Below, piece after piece: positions 52,397 to 61,596 of a stretch of DNA of 64,000 nt. Both the position numbers and the translations under genes were made by a program. The first letter of the stretch is position 1. Each line of letters opens with the position of its first letter. Under the pieces are notes generated by a model. The model made no database searches. It was not told where the DNA came from and worked only from the letters and a program-made list of their open reading frames with translations. The DNA comes from JANXSS01 sp040385645 (GTDB taxonomy: Bacteria; Pseudomonadota; Gammaproteobacteria; Burkholderiales; Burkholderiaceae_D), in NCBI GenBank assembly GCA_040385645.1, contig JAZKGZ010000006.1, positions 124,001 through 188,000 of the forward strand. Direction: 5' to 3'.

Positions 52397-53776
52397 ATGA
52401 AAATTACGGTTATTGGTACGGGATACGTCGGCCTGGTTTCCGGCGCATGTTTTGCCGATGTCGGCAACACGGTGCTGTGCCTCGATGTCGATGAAAACAA
52501 GATCAATCGTTTGAATGCCGGCGAGATTCCGATTCACGAGCCCGGTCTGGAGGCCGTGGTAGCACGTAATATTCTTGCCGAGCGGATTTTTTTCACGACC
52601 GATTACGCCCGTGCGGTCGAACATGCCGATATCATTTTCATTGCTGTCGGTACGCCGCCGGATGAGGATGGCAGTGCCGACATGCGCCACATTCTGTCAG
52701 CAGCCAAAAGTATCGGCCAACTGATGACTCGCCCGGTCGTAATCGTCGATAAATCGACTGTGCCGGTGGGAACCGCCGATGCGGTACGGGAAGTGATCCG
52801 CCAAGCTCTTGAGCAACGGTCGTTGGCGATCAGCTTCGCTGTGGTGAGCAACCCCGAATTTTTAAAGGAGGGTGCAGCACTGGAGGATTTCATGCGGCCC
52901 GACCGCATCATCGTCGGCAGCGACGATGCCCAGGCTACCAAAACGATGCGCCAGCTGTACGCACCGTTCAGCCGCAATCACGACAAACTCATCGAAATGG
53001 ATGTGCGCAGTGCCGAATTGACGAAATACGCCGCCAACGCCATGTTGGCGACTCGCATCAGTTTCATGAACGAGCTTGCCAACCTGGCCGAAGTGTTGGG
53101 GGCCGATATCGACGCCATCCGTCTGGGTATCGGCTCGGATCCACGTATCGGCCCGGATTTTTTGTACGCCGGCATGGGTTACGGCGGCTCCTGTTTTCCA
53201 AAAGACGTGAAGGCGCTGCTGAAGACCTCCGTCGATCACGGCAAAAATTTGCACATTCTAGATGCCATCGAGCGCGTCAACGACAGCCAAAAAAATGTGT
53301 TGTTCGACAAGATCGTGCGCCATTTCGGTGGTGTGGAAAACCTCGCCGGCAAAACGATTGCCGTTTGGGGCCTGTCTTTCAAACCCAATACCGACGATAT
53401 GCGTGAAGCGCCCAGCCTGGTGCTGATCAAACAGCTGCTGGCGGCCAATTGCAAAGTACAGGGCTACGACCCAGTGGCGTCGAATGAAGCCATGCGTATG
53501 CTGCTTCAGGAAAACGGCGAAGCGCTGTGCGGCAAGCTGCTGACGCTGACAACGTCGGCCTGGTCGGCCACGAACGATGCGGATGCGCTGGCAATCGTCA
53601 CTGAATGGAAAGAGTTCAGGTCGCCGGATTTCGAGCGCCTCACGCAGACATTGCGCGCCAAGGTCGTTTTCGACGGGCGCAATCTGTACGATCCTGCCGT
53701 GGTCGCCGCTGCCGGCCTCGATTACCATGCGATCGGTCGGGTCGGCAAAGGCGCTGCGAAAAAAGGTGCGGTGTAG
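52397..53776 (+). CDS. ugd: UDP-glucose 6-dehydrogenase
   Basis: This 459-residue enzyme has an N-terminal NAD-binding Rossmann motif (ITVIGTGYVGLVSGACFADVG in short motifs, GTGYVG at 7-12), PEFLKEG, the active-site Cys in GYGGSCFPKDVKAL (about residue 260) and a C-terminal UDP-binding domain with WGLSFKPNTDDMREAPS. It oxidises UDP-glucose to UDP-glucuronate in the cytosol, supplying a uronic acid precursor for exopolysaccharide. The next gene, an epimerase, starts within its stop codon. The pair would feed the glycosyltransferases and, through the uronic carboxylate, possibly the amidotransferase at 13.4-15.3 kb. Confidence 0.95.
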   Translation: MKITVIGTGYVGLVSGACFADVGNTVLCLDVDENKINRLNAGEIPIHEPGLEAVVARNILAERIFFTTDYARAVEHADIIFIAVGTPPDEDGSADMRHILSAAKSIGQLMTRPVVIVDKSTVPVGTADAVREVIRQALEQRSLAISFAVVSNPEFLKEGAALEDFMRPDRIIVGSDDAQATKTMRQLYAPFSRNHDKLIEMDVRSAELTKYAANAMLATRISFMNELANLAEVLGADIDAIRLGIGSDPRIGPDFLYAGMGYGGSCFPKDVKALLKTSVDHGKNLHILDAIERVNDSQKNVLFDKIVRHFGGVENLAGKTIAVWGLSFKPNTDDMREAPSLVLIKQLLAANCKVQGYDPVASNEAMRMLLQENGEALCGKLLTLTTSAWSATNDADALAIVTEWKEFRSPDFERLTQTLRAKVVFDGRNLYDPAVVAAAGLDYHAIGRVGKGAAKKGAV

Positions 53777-54759
53777 TGAGCAGCAAAAAAGTCTTGGTGA
53801 CGGGTGCTGCCGGCTTCATCGGCAGTTTTGTCGCCGCGCGTTTGCACGACATGGGTTTCGAGGTTATCGGTTGCGACAATTTCAATAGTTATTATTTGCC
53901 GACACTTAAAACGGATCGTGTTACTGGGTTGCTGGCACCACGCGGCGTCGAGTGTGCCACGGTCGACATCGCCGATGCAGTGCAAGTCGGCAGGCTGTTT
54001 GCCGAACATCGGCCGTCGCTGGTAGTAAATCTCGCGGCCCAGGCAGGTGTACGCTATTCCCTGGAAAACCCGGCGGCTTACATCGCTTCGAACTTGGTCG
54101 GGTTTTCCAATATTTTGGATGCCTGCCGGGCTCAGCAGGTGGAGCATTTGGTATATGCCAGTAGTAGCAGCGTTTATGGTTGCAATGCCAAAGTGCCGTT
54201 TCACGAAGACGATCGAACCGATCATCCGATATCGCTCTATGCAGCCACGAAAAAAGCCAACGAGGTGATGGCGCATTCTTTTAGTCATTTATATGGTGTG
54301 CCATGCACCGGGCTGCGCTTTTTTACCGTCTACGGGCCATGGGGCCGGCCGGATATGGCGTACTTCAGCTTCACTAAAAAGATGTTGGCAGGCGAAAAAA
54401 TCCCCGTGTTTGCCGAGGGATTGCTGGAGCGGGATTTCACTTACATCGACGATATCGTCGAAGGCGTAGTCCGTTTGGTCGGCAAACCACAGGCGCGGCA
54501 GGCCGGTGGCGTGCTTCACACGGTCTTCAATATCGGCAATCATCAACCGGTACAGGTGCTCGAATTCATTCGTTCGTTGGAGCGGGTGCTGGGCGTGAAG
54601 GCAGATATCGAATTTTTGCCGATGCAGCCGGGCGATGTGCCGGCGACCTATGCCGATACCGACCGTCTTCGGCAGTGGGTGGATTTCGCACCATCGACTT
54701 CTTTGGAAGAAGGGCTGACACGATTTGCGCAGTGGTACCGTGGCTGGGCAGCGGCCTGA
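53776..54759 (+). CDS. Nucleotide-sugar epimerase (UDP-glucuronate 4-epimerase-like)
   Basis: With GTG at 53776, one base overlapping the ugd stop, the protein has 327 residues and begins VSSKKVLVTGAAGFIGSFV. The NAD motif is TGAAGFIG, the catalytic triad Ser in YASSSSVYG and the YxxxK in SLYAATKK; RFFTVYGPWGRPDMAYF is typical of UDP-glucuronate epimerases. It would convert UDP-glucuronate to UDP-galacturonate. Longer in-frame starts lie inside ugd and would destroy the Rossmann N-terminus position. UDP-glucose 4-epimerase activity is the main alternative. A strong terminator follows. Confidence 0.9.
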   Translation: MSSKKVLVTGAAGFIGSFVAARLHDMGFEVIGCDNFNSYYLPTLKTDRVTGLLAPRGVECATVDIADAVQVGRLFAEHRPSLVVNLAAQAGVRYSLENPAAYIASNLVGFSNILDACRAQQVEHLVYASSSSVYGCNAKVPFHEDDRTDHPISLYAATKKANEVMAHSFSHLYGVPCTGLRFFTVYGPWGRPDMAYFSFTKKMLAGEKIPVFAEGLLERDFTYIDDIVEGVVRLVGKPQARQAGGVLHTVFNIGNHQPVQVLEFIRSLERVLGVKADIEFLPMQPGDVPATYADTDRLRQWVDFAPSTSLEEGLTRFAQWYRGWAAA

Positions 54760-54792
54760 GCTTTGGTTTGATCAGTATTTCAGCAAGCAGCT

Positions 54793-54828
54793 AACAAAAA
54801 CGCCCGCGATCTGCGGGCGTTTTTGTTT
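54793..54828. terminator. Bidirectional rho-independent terminator
   Basis: ACGCCCGC (54800-54807) pairs with GCGGGCGT (54813-54820) around GATCT, flanked by A-rich and T-rich tracts that extend the stem. It separates the ugd-epimerase unit from the convergent SWIB gene and serves both. Confidence 0.92.
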
Positions 54829-54843
54829 GGCACGTGGAAAGAA

Positions 54844-55311
54844 TTATTTCAAGTGATCGGAGATGAGTTTGGTCATCTCGAACATCGATACTTGCTTCTT
54901 GCCGCCAAATACAGCCTTCAGTTTTTCATCCGCATCGATCATCCGCTTGTTTTCCGGATTCTGCAGGTTGAGCTTCTTGATGTATTCCCACACTTTCTTG
55001 GTCACTTCAGTGCGTGGCAATGGGTTGTTGCCGACGACTGCTGCCAGTACCGCCGACGGCGTCATGGCTTTCATAAAGGCGGCGTTGGGCTTGCGCGGAG
55101 TCGTTGATTTTGCAGCGACTTTCTTTGCTGCGGGTGCTGCTTTTTTAGCCGGAGCCGCTTTCTTTGCAGGCACTGCAGCCTTCTTTGCAACTGGTTTGGC
55201 AGCAGCGGCTTTTTTGGCCGGAGCAGCTTTTTTAGCCGGAGCAGCTTTTGCTGCCGGTTTTTTTACAGCGGGCTTTTTTACGGCTGCTGCTGGTTTTTTG
55301 GCTGTTGCCAT
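54844..55311 (-). CDS. SWIB/MDM2-domain protein with histone H1-like Lys/Ala-rich N-terminus
   Basis: From the ATG at 55311 (GGAGG 6 bases before) the protein has 155 residues. Residues 2 to about 75 are repeats of Lys, Ala and Pro (units such as AKKAAPAKKAA) like eukaryotic H1 tails. Residues about 78-155 form a SWIB domain with FMKAMTPSAVLAAVVG, VTKKVWEYIKKLNLQNPEN (short motifs) and FGGKKQVSMFEMTKLI. Such proteins in Betaproteobacteria and Chlamydiae are thought to bind DNA and affect nucleoid compaction. A longer frame to 55386 has no ribosome binding site. The Lys/Ala repeat is prone to length change between strains. Confidence 0.92.
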   Translation of the reverse strand: MATAKKPAAAVKKPAVKKPAAKAAPAKKAAPAKKAAAAKPVAKKAAVPAKKAAPAKKAAPAAKKVAAKSTTPRKPNAAFMKAMTPSAVLAAVVGNNPLPRTEVTKKVWEYIKKLNLQNPENKRMIDADEKLKAVFGGKKQVSMFEMTKLISDHLK

Positions 55312-55503
55312 CGTTACGCCTCCTTCACAGAGAGTGTTGGGAAATTGCGCCATATCACGCAGCGACAATAGTGGTGTGGTTTTCATGGGGACGCAAGTGT
55401 TTTCTGCGGGTTACGCAGCATTCTTTGCATGCTGTGGAAACCGTCTTTCTCATAGGAGAAAAATGCGATCATGTTTCCGGCACGATCCCCGTCACATTCT
55501 TCA

Positions 55504-56868
55504 TCACATTCCCGGCAACATCCCTTTCATGGAGCGCATCATTTTCATCATGCCGCCACCCTTGAGTTTTTTCATCATCGATTGCATCTGATCGAACTGG
55601 GCCAACATGCGATTGACTTCTTGAACCTGCACCCCGGCACCGGTTGCGATGCGTCGTTTGCGGGATGCCTTGATGAGTTCCGGTTTGCTGCGCTCGGCTT
55701 TCGTCATGGAATTGATGATGCCTTCCATGCGCCGCACCTGCTGGTCGGCCATGCCCATATTGGCACCGGCGGCGGCCTGTTGAAACTGCGCCGGCAGTTT
55801 ATCGAGCAGACTGGCCATGCCGCCCATCTTCTTCATTTGTGAAATCTGCGCCTTGAAATCGTTCAGATCGAACTTGCCGCCACCTTTGATTTTTTGCGCC
55901 AGGTCGTTTGCAGCGGCAACGTCGACGCCTTTGCGCGCTTCTTCGACCAGGGCCAGAATGTCGCCCATGCCGAGAATCCGGTCGGCCATGCGTTGCGCAT
56001 CGAAAGCTTCCAAGCCGTCGAGCTTTTCGGCCACGCCGGCGAATTTGATGGGCTTACCGGTAATGTGGCGTACTGAGAGCGCCGCTCCGCCTCGCGAGTC
56101 GCCATCGAGCTTGGTCAGTACGATGCCGGTCAAGGGCAAAGCGTCGTTGAAAGCTTTGGCGGTATTGATTGCATCCTGCCCCAGCATGGCATCGACCACG
56201 AACAGGGTTTCGATCGGCTTGACTGCGGCGTGTAGTACGGCGATTTCCGCCATCATTGCCTCGTCGATGCCCAGCCGCCCAGCGGTATCGACGATCAGCA
56301 CGTCGTGGTAATGAGATTTTGCGTACTCGAGCGCTGCACGCACGATGTCGACGGGCTTTTCGCTTGGCTGAGACGGGAAGAAATCGGCACCGGCCTGGCC
56401 GGTAACGGTCTGCAACTGGCCGATCGCAGCGGGCCGATATACGTCCGCCGAGACCGTCAGCACTTTTTTCTTTTTCTGTTCGCGCAGGTATTTCGCCAAC
56501 TTGCCGACGGTCGTGGTCTTGCCTGCGCCCTGCAGGCCGGCCATCAAAATCACCGCCGGTGGTTGCGTCGCAAAATTTAGCTGCGCCGCGTCGGGGCCGA
56601 GATCGGCACCCATCAGTACCGCGAGTTCGCGTTGCACCACGCCGACCAGCGCCTGGCCGGGCGTGAGCGAGCCGATGACGTCCACACCCTGAGCGCGTTC
56701 CTTTACCCGGGCAATGAAATCACGCACGGCCGGCAGGGCGACGTCGGCTTCCAACAATGCGAGCCGTACCTCGCGCAACATATCTGCGGTATTGGCTTCG
56801 GTCAGGCGCGCTTCGCCGCGCATGGTTTTAACGACTTTGGCGAGGCGCTGGGTCAGAGTGTCGAGCAT
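55504..56868 (-). CDS. ffh: Signal recognition particle protein
   Basis: This 454-residue GTPase has an N-terminal helical bundle, a G domain with GLQGAGKTTTVGKLA (G1), DTAGRLGIDE (G3) and TKLDGDSRGGAAL (G4), and a Met-rich M domain ending in MMKMMRSMKGMLPGM. It binds signal sequences of nascent membrane proteins together with 4.5S RNA and docks with FtsY. Full length and motifs are normal. It is divergent from the ypjD-like gene, the common proteobacterial order. Confidence 0.97.
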   Translation of the reverse strand: MLDTLTQRLAKVVKTMRGEARLTEANTADMLREVRLALLEADVALPAVRDFIARVKERAQGVDVIGSLTPGQALVGVVQRELAVLMGADLGPDAAQLNFATQPPAVILMAGLQGAGKTTTVGKLAKYLREQKKKKVLTVSADVYRPAAIGQLQTVTGQAGADFFPSQPSEKPVDIVRAALEYAKSHYHDVLIVDTAGRLGIDEAMMAEIAVLHAAVKPIETLFVVDAMLGQDAINTAKAFNDALPLTGIVLTKLDGDSRGGAALSVRHITGKPIKFAGVAEKLDGLEAFDAQRMADRILGMGDILALVEEARKGVDVAAANDLAQKIKGGGKFDLNDFKAQISQMKKMGGMASLLDKLPAQFQQAAAGANMGMADQQVRRMEGIINSMTKAERSKPELIKASRKRRIATGAGVQVQEVNRMLAQFDQMQSMMKKLKGGGMMKMMRSMKGMLPGM

Positions 56869-57028
56869 GAGATCCTGGAATGAGTGAGACGGACAATAAG
56901 ACGAACGATAAGAGAGTCTGGCATATCGAAATGCCCGGCATGGCGAGCGATTCAGGGCGCTATTTTAACTGAACCGGCAGGCGCTTCCGTGGTCGCGAAG
57001 GGTGCTGGAGTTGGTGTAGACTCGGCTC

Positions 57029-57838
57029 ATGCAAACGACCTTTTTCATTCTGGCAGCGGGGCTTTATCTCGGTGCCGCTTTCTTGCCGGCCAAACGGGCC
57101 AAATGGATTTCGGCCGGTACCGCGCTGGGATGGTTGTTTCATGGCGCTGCCTTGGCTTCGGATGTGATCGGTTCCGATTCCCTGCGGCTCGGCTTCGCCG
57201 TCGTACTTTCCGCCACGCTGTGGGTATCCGCTGCCGCTTATTGGTTCGAAAACCGCAGTTTTGCGCTCGATGGCTTGCGGGTGCTGATGCTGCCCGTCGC
57301 AGCCGGCGCGACCCTGCTGCCGCTGATATTTCCCGGTCCGCTGGTGCCGCTCGCCGGAAAATCAGGTATGTTTTCCTGGCATATCGCTATTGCGATACTG
57401 GCTTACAGCACCCTGACCATCGCTGCCTTTCATGCAGTGTTGATGGCGCTGCAAGAGTCACATCTGCATGCGCCGACACAGGCACCCAGAACCGGCTGGC
57501 TCGCCGTGGCGGTCGAACGCTTGCCAGCATTGATGACGATGGAGCGATTGCTCTTCAGATTGATCGCGTTCGGCTTCGTCCTTCTGACACTCACCGTACT
57601 TTCCGGAATTTTATTCACGGAAGAAATTTTCGGTATGCCTTTAAAGTGGGATCACAAAACCATTTTCACCCTGATGTCGTGGGTATTGTTCGGCATCTTG
57701 CTGGCTGGGCGAAAATGGCAAGGCTGGCGTGGCCGGACCGCACTCACTTTCACCCTCACCGGTTTCGCCACGCTGTTTCTCGCCTACGTCGGCAGCCGTT
57801 TCGTACTCGAAGTGGTGCTGCACCGGAGCCTGGCATGA
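57029..57838 (+). CDS. YpjD-like inner-membrane protein (cytochrome c assembly/CcsA fold)
   Basis: This 269-residue protein has eight hydrophobic helices with the CcsA-like core SGMFSWHIAIAILAYSTLTI (residues about 112-131) and LTVLSGILFTEEIFG, KWDHKTIFTLMSWVLFGIL further on. It is the homologue of the inner-membrane protein encoded beside ffh in many proteobacteria (YpjD). The conserved histidines suggest a heme-related ancestry but the function is not settled. Its stop overlaps the next start by 4 bp, leading a five-gene rightward run. Confidence 0.85.
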   Translation: MQTTFFILAAGLYLGAAFLPAKRAKWISAGTALGWLFHGAALASDVIGSDSLRLGFAVVLSATLWVSAAAYWFENRSFALDGLRVLMLPVAAGATLLPLIFPGPLVPLAGKSGMFSWHIAIAILAYSTLTIAAFHAVLMALQESHLHAPTQAPRTGWLAVAVERLPALMTMERLLFRLIAFGFVLLTLTVLSGILFTEEIFGMPLKWDHKTIFTLMSWVLFGILLAGRKWQGWRGRTALTFTLTGFATLFLAYVGSRFVLEVVLHRSLA

Positions 57839-58158
57839 AGCTCGGCCTGTTGATCCTGTCAGTGCTGGCAGTCGCGCTGTGGCTTAATCATTTGAAACGA
57901 AGGCGGCAAGAACTTCGGCAACTCCAAAAACGGCAGCACGATGGACCCGACGCATTCCGAGCCAATCAGGCGGATTCGGATATAGGCATAAACGAGGCTG
58001 CCGACAAGGCTGCCGGTTCGATAGCCGCGGTGCAACCTGAATCGATTGTCGGTTGCGATCACTGCGGGTTGCATGTGCCGGCTTCGGACGCAATCGTCGG
58101 CGTGGGCGGCACCAGTTTTTGTTGCGATGCGCACCGTCGCCTGCATACTGACGCATGA
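57835..58158 (+). CDS. PP0621-family small zinc-ribbon-like membrane protein
   Basis: This 107-residue protein has one N-terminal helix (LGLLILSVLAVALWL), a charged linker and a C-terminal cysteine motif VGCDHCGLHVP then FCCDAHRRLH, which resembles a treble-clef/zinc-ribbon fold. It matches the small PP0621-like proteins that sit before pilS-like genes in Betaproteobacteria and Pseudomonas. Function unknown. The start ATGA overlaps the ypjD-like stop, and its own stop overlaps the histidine kinase start in the same way. Confidence 0.85.
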   Translation: MKLGLLILSVLAVALWLNHLKRRRQELRQLQKRQHDGPDAFRANQADSDIGINEAADKAAGSIAAVQPESIVGCDHCGLHVPASDAIVGVGGTSFCCDAHRRLHTDA

Positions 58159-59987
58159 GATTAGGCCGCCAGAAAATGCCGGAGGCGCAGCGCGCGAGTT
58201 TTTGGCAAACATTGACGACCTTTACGGTCACTCGCCTGCTCATTGCCTTGTTATTGCTGGTTTTTCTCAGCTTAAACAGCACCAAACCCTCCGGCGACCT
58301 CGAGCAGCTAATCTACTGGCAAACCTGCATCGTCTACTTATTATTGTCGGTCGGGTTCGCCGGTTGCGCATTGTTCTACAGACGTGGCTTGCTGATCCAG
58401 CTGGCAGTACAAATCAGCGTCGATATCGCCGTGGTGTCGATCCTCTATTTTTCAGCCGGGGGCGGCAAGAGCGGGCTGGCGATCCTGTACTTATTTCCGC
58501 TAGCCGGCGGTGCGATTCTAGCCCCGCAATTGCTGGCATTTTTCTTCGCCGCCGTCGTAACGTTGATGTTGCTCGGCGAAAGCACCTACGCTCTGCTGCA
58601 ACTTTCGGGAGATGCCTCGGTTTCGCAAGCCGGCCTTTATGGCGCGGCATTTTTCGTCGCGGTTTTTGCCATCAATCGGCTGGCGGCGCGGTTGATTAAA
58701 CAAGAAAACCTGGCCGTCGAGCGTGGCAATGAATTGCGGCTTCAGGAATCGATCAACCGGCTTATCATCGCCGATACCGGCGATGGCATTCTCGTCGTCG
58801 GGCACGACGGCACGGTCATTACCAGTAATCCGGCCGCAGAAAAAATGCTGGGCATGGTGATGCCGCAGGAGTCGCCGCTGCTGGTGCTTTCCGACTATGC
58901 CACGCTGGCACCGATCGCGGCAGCGTTTGCCCGCTGGCTCGCCGGTCCGGGTTCTAGCCCTATCAATAACAATAGCCTCAGTTCCGGGTCTACCGCGGTA
59001 CACGATGTCGAGGTAGAACAGGCATCGACATTCGTATTGATAAAACCTGCCGATTTCGGCATCGCCGCAGCAACTCAAAACGCCTGGGCGGGTCGGCGCG
59101 AACTGACCGTGCACCTGAAATTGCGATTTGCGCGGGTAGCCAGCGAATACGCTTCCAACAACCGGTCTGTAATTTTCATGCGGGATGTCAGTGAAATCGA
59201 CAATCAGGCGCAGCAATTGAAGCTCGCGGCGATGGGTCGTCTTACGGCGAGCATCGCCCACGAAGTGCGCAACCCGCTTTCTGCGATTTCCTACTCAGCT
59301 TCATTGCTACGGGAAGAAAGTCGCGATCCCGCGCAGACGCGGCTGTTGGAAATCGTTACCGACAATGTGACGCGCTTGAACCGCATGATCGAAGATATCC
59401 TGCGCCTCTCGCGCAAGGCGAACCGGCCGAACGAACCATTGCCACTGGCGCCGACCATCGCCAGGATACTCGCAGAATTTCTCGAAACGCATCCGGTTTC
59501 ACATGATTTGATTCACGTGGCACCGATCGACATTCATTACATCTGGTTCGATGCCATCCATTTCCAGGAAGTACTGGTCAATCTGCTGTCGAATGCGCTG
59601 CGCTATGCCAGCGGCGAACCGGGAAGCATTCGCCTCGATGTCACAGCGACATCCGCGGCCCGCCTGGAATTGCATGTCAAGGACGATGGTGCATCCATTT
59701 CGCCACAGGTACGGGCACATCTGTTCGAGCCGTTCTACACTACCTCCAGTAAAGGTACCGGGCTCGGACTATACCTGGCGCGCGAACTTTGCCTCAATAA
59801 CGGTGCAGTGCTGGATTATGAATATCGTACCGATATCGCGCCCGATACAAGCGTTCAGGCTTTATATGCCCAGGCTTCAGAAACCCCGTTTGCAGATAGC
59901 CAGGATGTAAACATTGAGGTTGCCGAACCCAGCGGTCGATTCGTCATCACGGTCGCCACTGCCCGCGATGTTGTCGGATCGGCTTAA
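58155..59987 (+). CDS. pilS: PilS-like sensor histidine kinase
   Basis: This 610-residue kinase has six membrane helices (to about residue 190), a PAS domain from about 195 (RLIIADTGDGILVVGHDG), a HisKA domain with His369 in ASIAHEVRNPLSAI and an ATPase domain with NLLSNALRYASGEPG and GTGLGLYLARELCL. This is the layout of PilS, which senses pilin levels in the membrane and controls type IV pilus genes through PilR. About 70 extra residues lie in the PAS-to-HisKA region and the C-terminal tail. No pil genes are in the window, so the target is inferred from family only. Confidence 0.88.
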   Translation: MRLGRQKMPEAQRASFWQTLTTFTVTRLLIALLLLVFLSLNSTKPSGDLEQLIYWQTCIVYLLLSVGFAGCALFYRRGLLIQLAVQISVDIAVVSILYFSAGGGKSGLAILYLFPLAGGAILAPQLLAFFFAAVVTLMLLGESTYALLQLSGDASVSQAGLYGAAFFVAVFAINRLAARLIKQENLAVERGNELRLQESINRLIIADTGDGILVVGHDGTVITSNPAAEKMLGMVMPQESPLLVLSDYATLAPIAAAFARWLAGPGSSPINNNSLSSGSTAVHDVEVEQASTFVLIKPADFGIAAATQNAWAGRRELTVHLKLRFARVASEYASNNRSVIFMRDVSEIDNQAQQLKLAAMGRLTASIAHEVRNPLSAISYSASLLREESRDPAQTRLLEIVTDNVTRLNRMIEDILRLSRKANRPNEPLPLAPTIARILAEFLETHPVSHDLIHVAPIDIHYIWFDAIHFQEVLVNLLSNALRYASGEPGSIRLDVTATSAARLELHVKDDGASISPQVRAHLFEPFYTTSSKGTGLGLYLARELCLNNGAVLDYEYRTDIAPDTSVQALYAQASETPFADSQDVNIEVAEPSGRFVITVATARDVVGSA

Positions 59988-60023
59988 TAAAAATGCATAA
60001 ATCTTGATCATGAATAGATTCTG

Positions 60024-61592
60024 ATGGTGTCACCTCGCATCCTGGTTATCGATGACGAAGCCGACCTGCGCGAACTGGTCGAGATTACGCTGGTCCGTAT
60101 GGGGCTCGATGTCGATAGTGCAGAGTCGCTGGAAGCTGCCCGCCGGTATCTGGCCAGGCGTGACTATGCGCTGGTGTTGACCGACATGCGCTTGCCGGAC
60201 GGACTCGGCATCGATCTGGTACACGAAATTACCGCCTCCCGCAAAAATATTCCAGTAGCGGTAATCACCGCTTTCGGTAGTGCCGACAATGCCGTCATGG
60301 CGTTGAAAGCCGGTGCCTTCGATTACCTTTCCAAGCCCGTTGGCCTGGACCAGTTACGCGCCATGGTGCAATCGGCATTGCGCACCAGTGCCGATGCTAC
60401 CGCCGGCGTTGCCCCCGGTGCGGCAACCTCGGTAACCCACGGCGCTCCCTTGCGCCTGCGCGGTCATTCCAGCGCCATGCAAGATCTAAGGGCGCAAATC
60501 GTGCGTCTGGCACGCAGCATGGCACCGGTGGCTATCAACGGTGAATCCGGCAGCGGCAAAGAACTTGCCGCGCGCGACATACACGCCTTAAGTGCCCGTT
60601 CCGATAAACCGTTCATTGCAGTCAACTGCGGTGCCATTCCTGAATCGTTGATGGAAGCCGAATTTTTCGGTTACCGTAAAGGTGCATTTACCGGCGCGAC
60701 CGACGATCGGGAAGGTTTTTTTCAAGCGGCGAACGGCGGCACACTATTATTAGACGAAGTCGCCGATCTGCCGCTGGCGATGCAAGTTAAGCTGTTGCGG
60801 GCAATTCAAGAGAGGCGCGTGCGCAAGGTTGGCGCAACTGCCGAAGAGCCGGTCGACGTGCGCCTTATCAGCGCTACCCATCAAGATCTGGCCGTTTGTG
60901 TAGAACAGGGCAGATTCCGTCAGGATTTGTATTACCGTCTGAACGTCATCGAATTGAAATTGCCGCCACTACGTGATCGGCGCGAAGATATCCAGTTGCT
61001 AGCAGAGGCCATCCTGGATCGCCTCGCCGATGGCAACCTGCGCGCAGTGCTGGCCACTGAAGCGCTGGAAGCCCTTAAGAACCATATCTTTCCAGGCAAC
61101 GTCCGGGAACTGGAAAACATCCTCGAGCGGGCAATGGCATTCGCCGATGACGGCGTAATCGAAGCGGCAGATTTGGCTTTGCGCGGCAGCACCGCTTCTT
61201 CGTCCGGCATGGCTGAAAAAGCGAATGCAGCGGATGCTGGCGCAGGTGTCCAAACAGCTACAGTAGCGGGTGAGTTGCCTGCGGCGACACGCGCTAGCGG
61301 CAACGGAGCCGGTGTCCAAGCAGACACTGAGGCAATCAATAGAGCAAACATCGGAGAAGGTAGCGGCACAAGTGCGAATGCAGGTAGCGTAACAAACGTC
61401 AGAGTAGCCCCAAGCGAAGAGCCGGCGTTACCACTGTCGTTATCGAACTACCTCGATGAAGTGGAATCCCGGATCATTCGGCGTGCGCTGGCGCAGACCC
61501 GGTTCAATCGCACCGCTGCTGCCGAATTGCTCGGTTTGAGTTTTCGGCAGCTACGTTACCGTATGCAACGGCTCGATATTCAAGAGCCCTAG
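60024..61592 (+). CDS. pilR: PilR-like sigma-54 response regulator
   Basis: This 522-residue protein has a receiver with Asp54 (LVLTDMRLPDG), an AAA+ domain with GESGSGKE at 173-180 and GAFTGA at 220-225, and a Fis-type helix-turn-helix RTAAAELLGLSFRQLRYRM at the end. Between AAA+ and DNA-binding parts, residues about 393-469 form a long Ala/Gly/Thr-rich linker not usual in PilR, which accounts for the extra length over about 450. It should activate sigma-54 promoters such as pilA. It follows the kinase gene by 36 bp. Confidence 0.9.
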   Translation: MVSPRILVIDDEADLRELVEITLVRMGLDVDSAESLEAARRYLARRDYALVLTDMRLPDGLGIDLVHEITASRKNIPVAVITAFGSADNAVMALKAGAFDYLSKPVGLDQLRAMVQSALRTSADATAGVAPGAATSVTHGAPLRLRGHSSAMQDLRAQIVRLARSMAPVAINGESGSGKELAARDIHALSARSDKPFIAVNCGAIPESLMEAEFFGYRKGAFTGATDDREGFFQAANGGTLLLDEVADLPLAMQVKLLRAIQERRVRKVGATAEEPVDVRLISATHQDLAVCVEQGRFRQDLYYRLNVIELKLPPLRDRREDIQLLAEAILDRLADGNLRAVLATEALEALKNHIFPGNVRELENILERAMAFADDGVIEAADLALRGSTASSSGMAEKANAADAGAGVQTATVAGELPAATRASGNGAGVQADTEAINRANIGEGSGTSANAGSVTNVRVAPSEEPALPLSLSNYLDEVESRIIRRALAQTRFNRTAAAELLGLSFRQLRYRMQRLDIQEP

Positions 61593-61596
61593 TCGC

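Noticed and set aside
54844..55386. 180-residue version of the SWIB protein
   Set aside because: The start at 55386 has no ribosome binding site, while the ATG at 55311 has GGAGG and the family N-terminus.
55446..55461. Hairpin TTTCTC-ATAG-GAGAAA after ffh
   Set aside because: Six-pair AT-rich stem with no T-tract in the ffh transcript direction; too weak to call a terminator.
56884..57834. Long 5' part of a 424-codon forward frame ending at 58158
   Set aside because: Only the last 107 codons (from 57835) are a real gene; the rest overlaps the YpjD-like gene in another frame and has low-quality composition.
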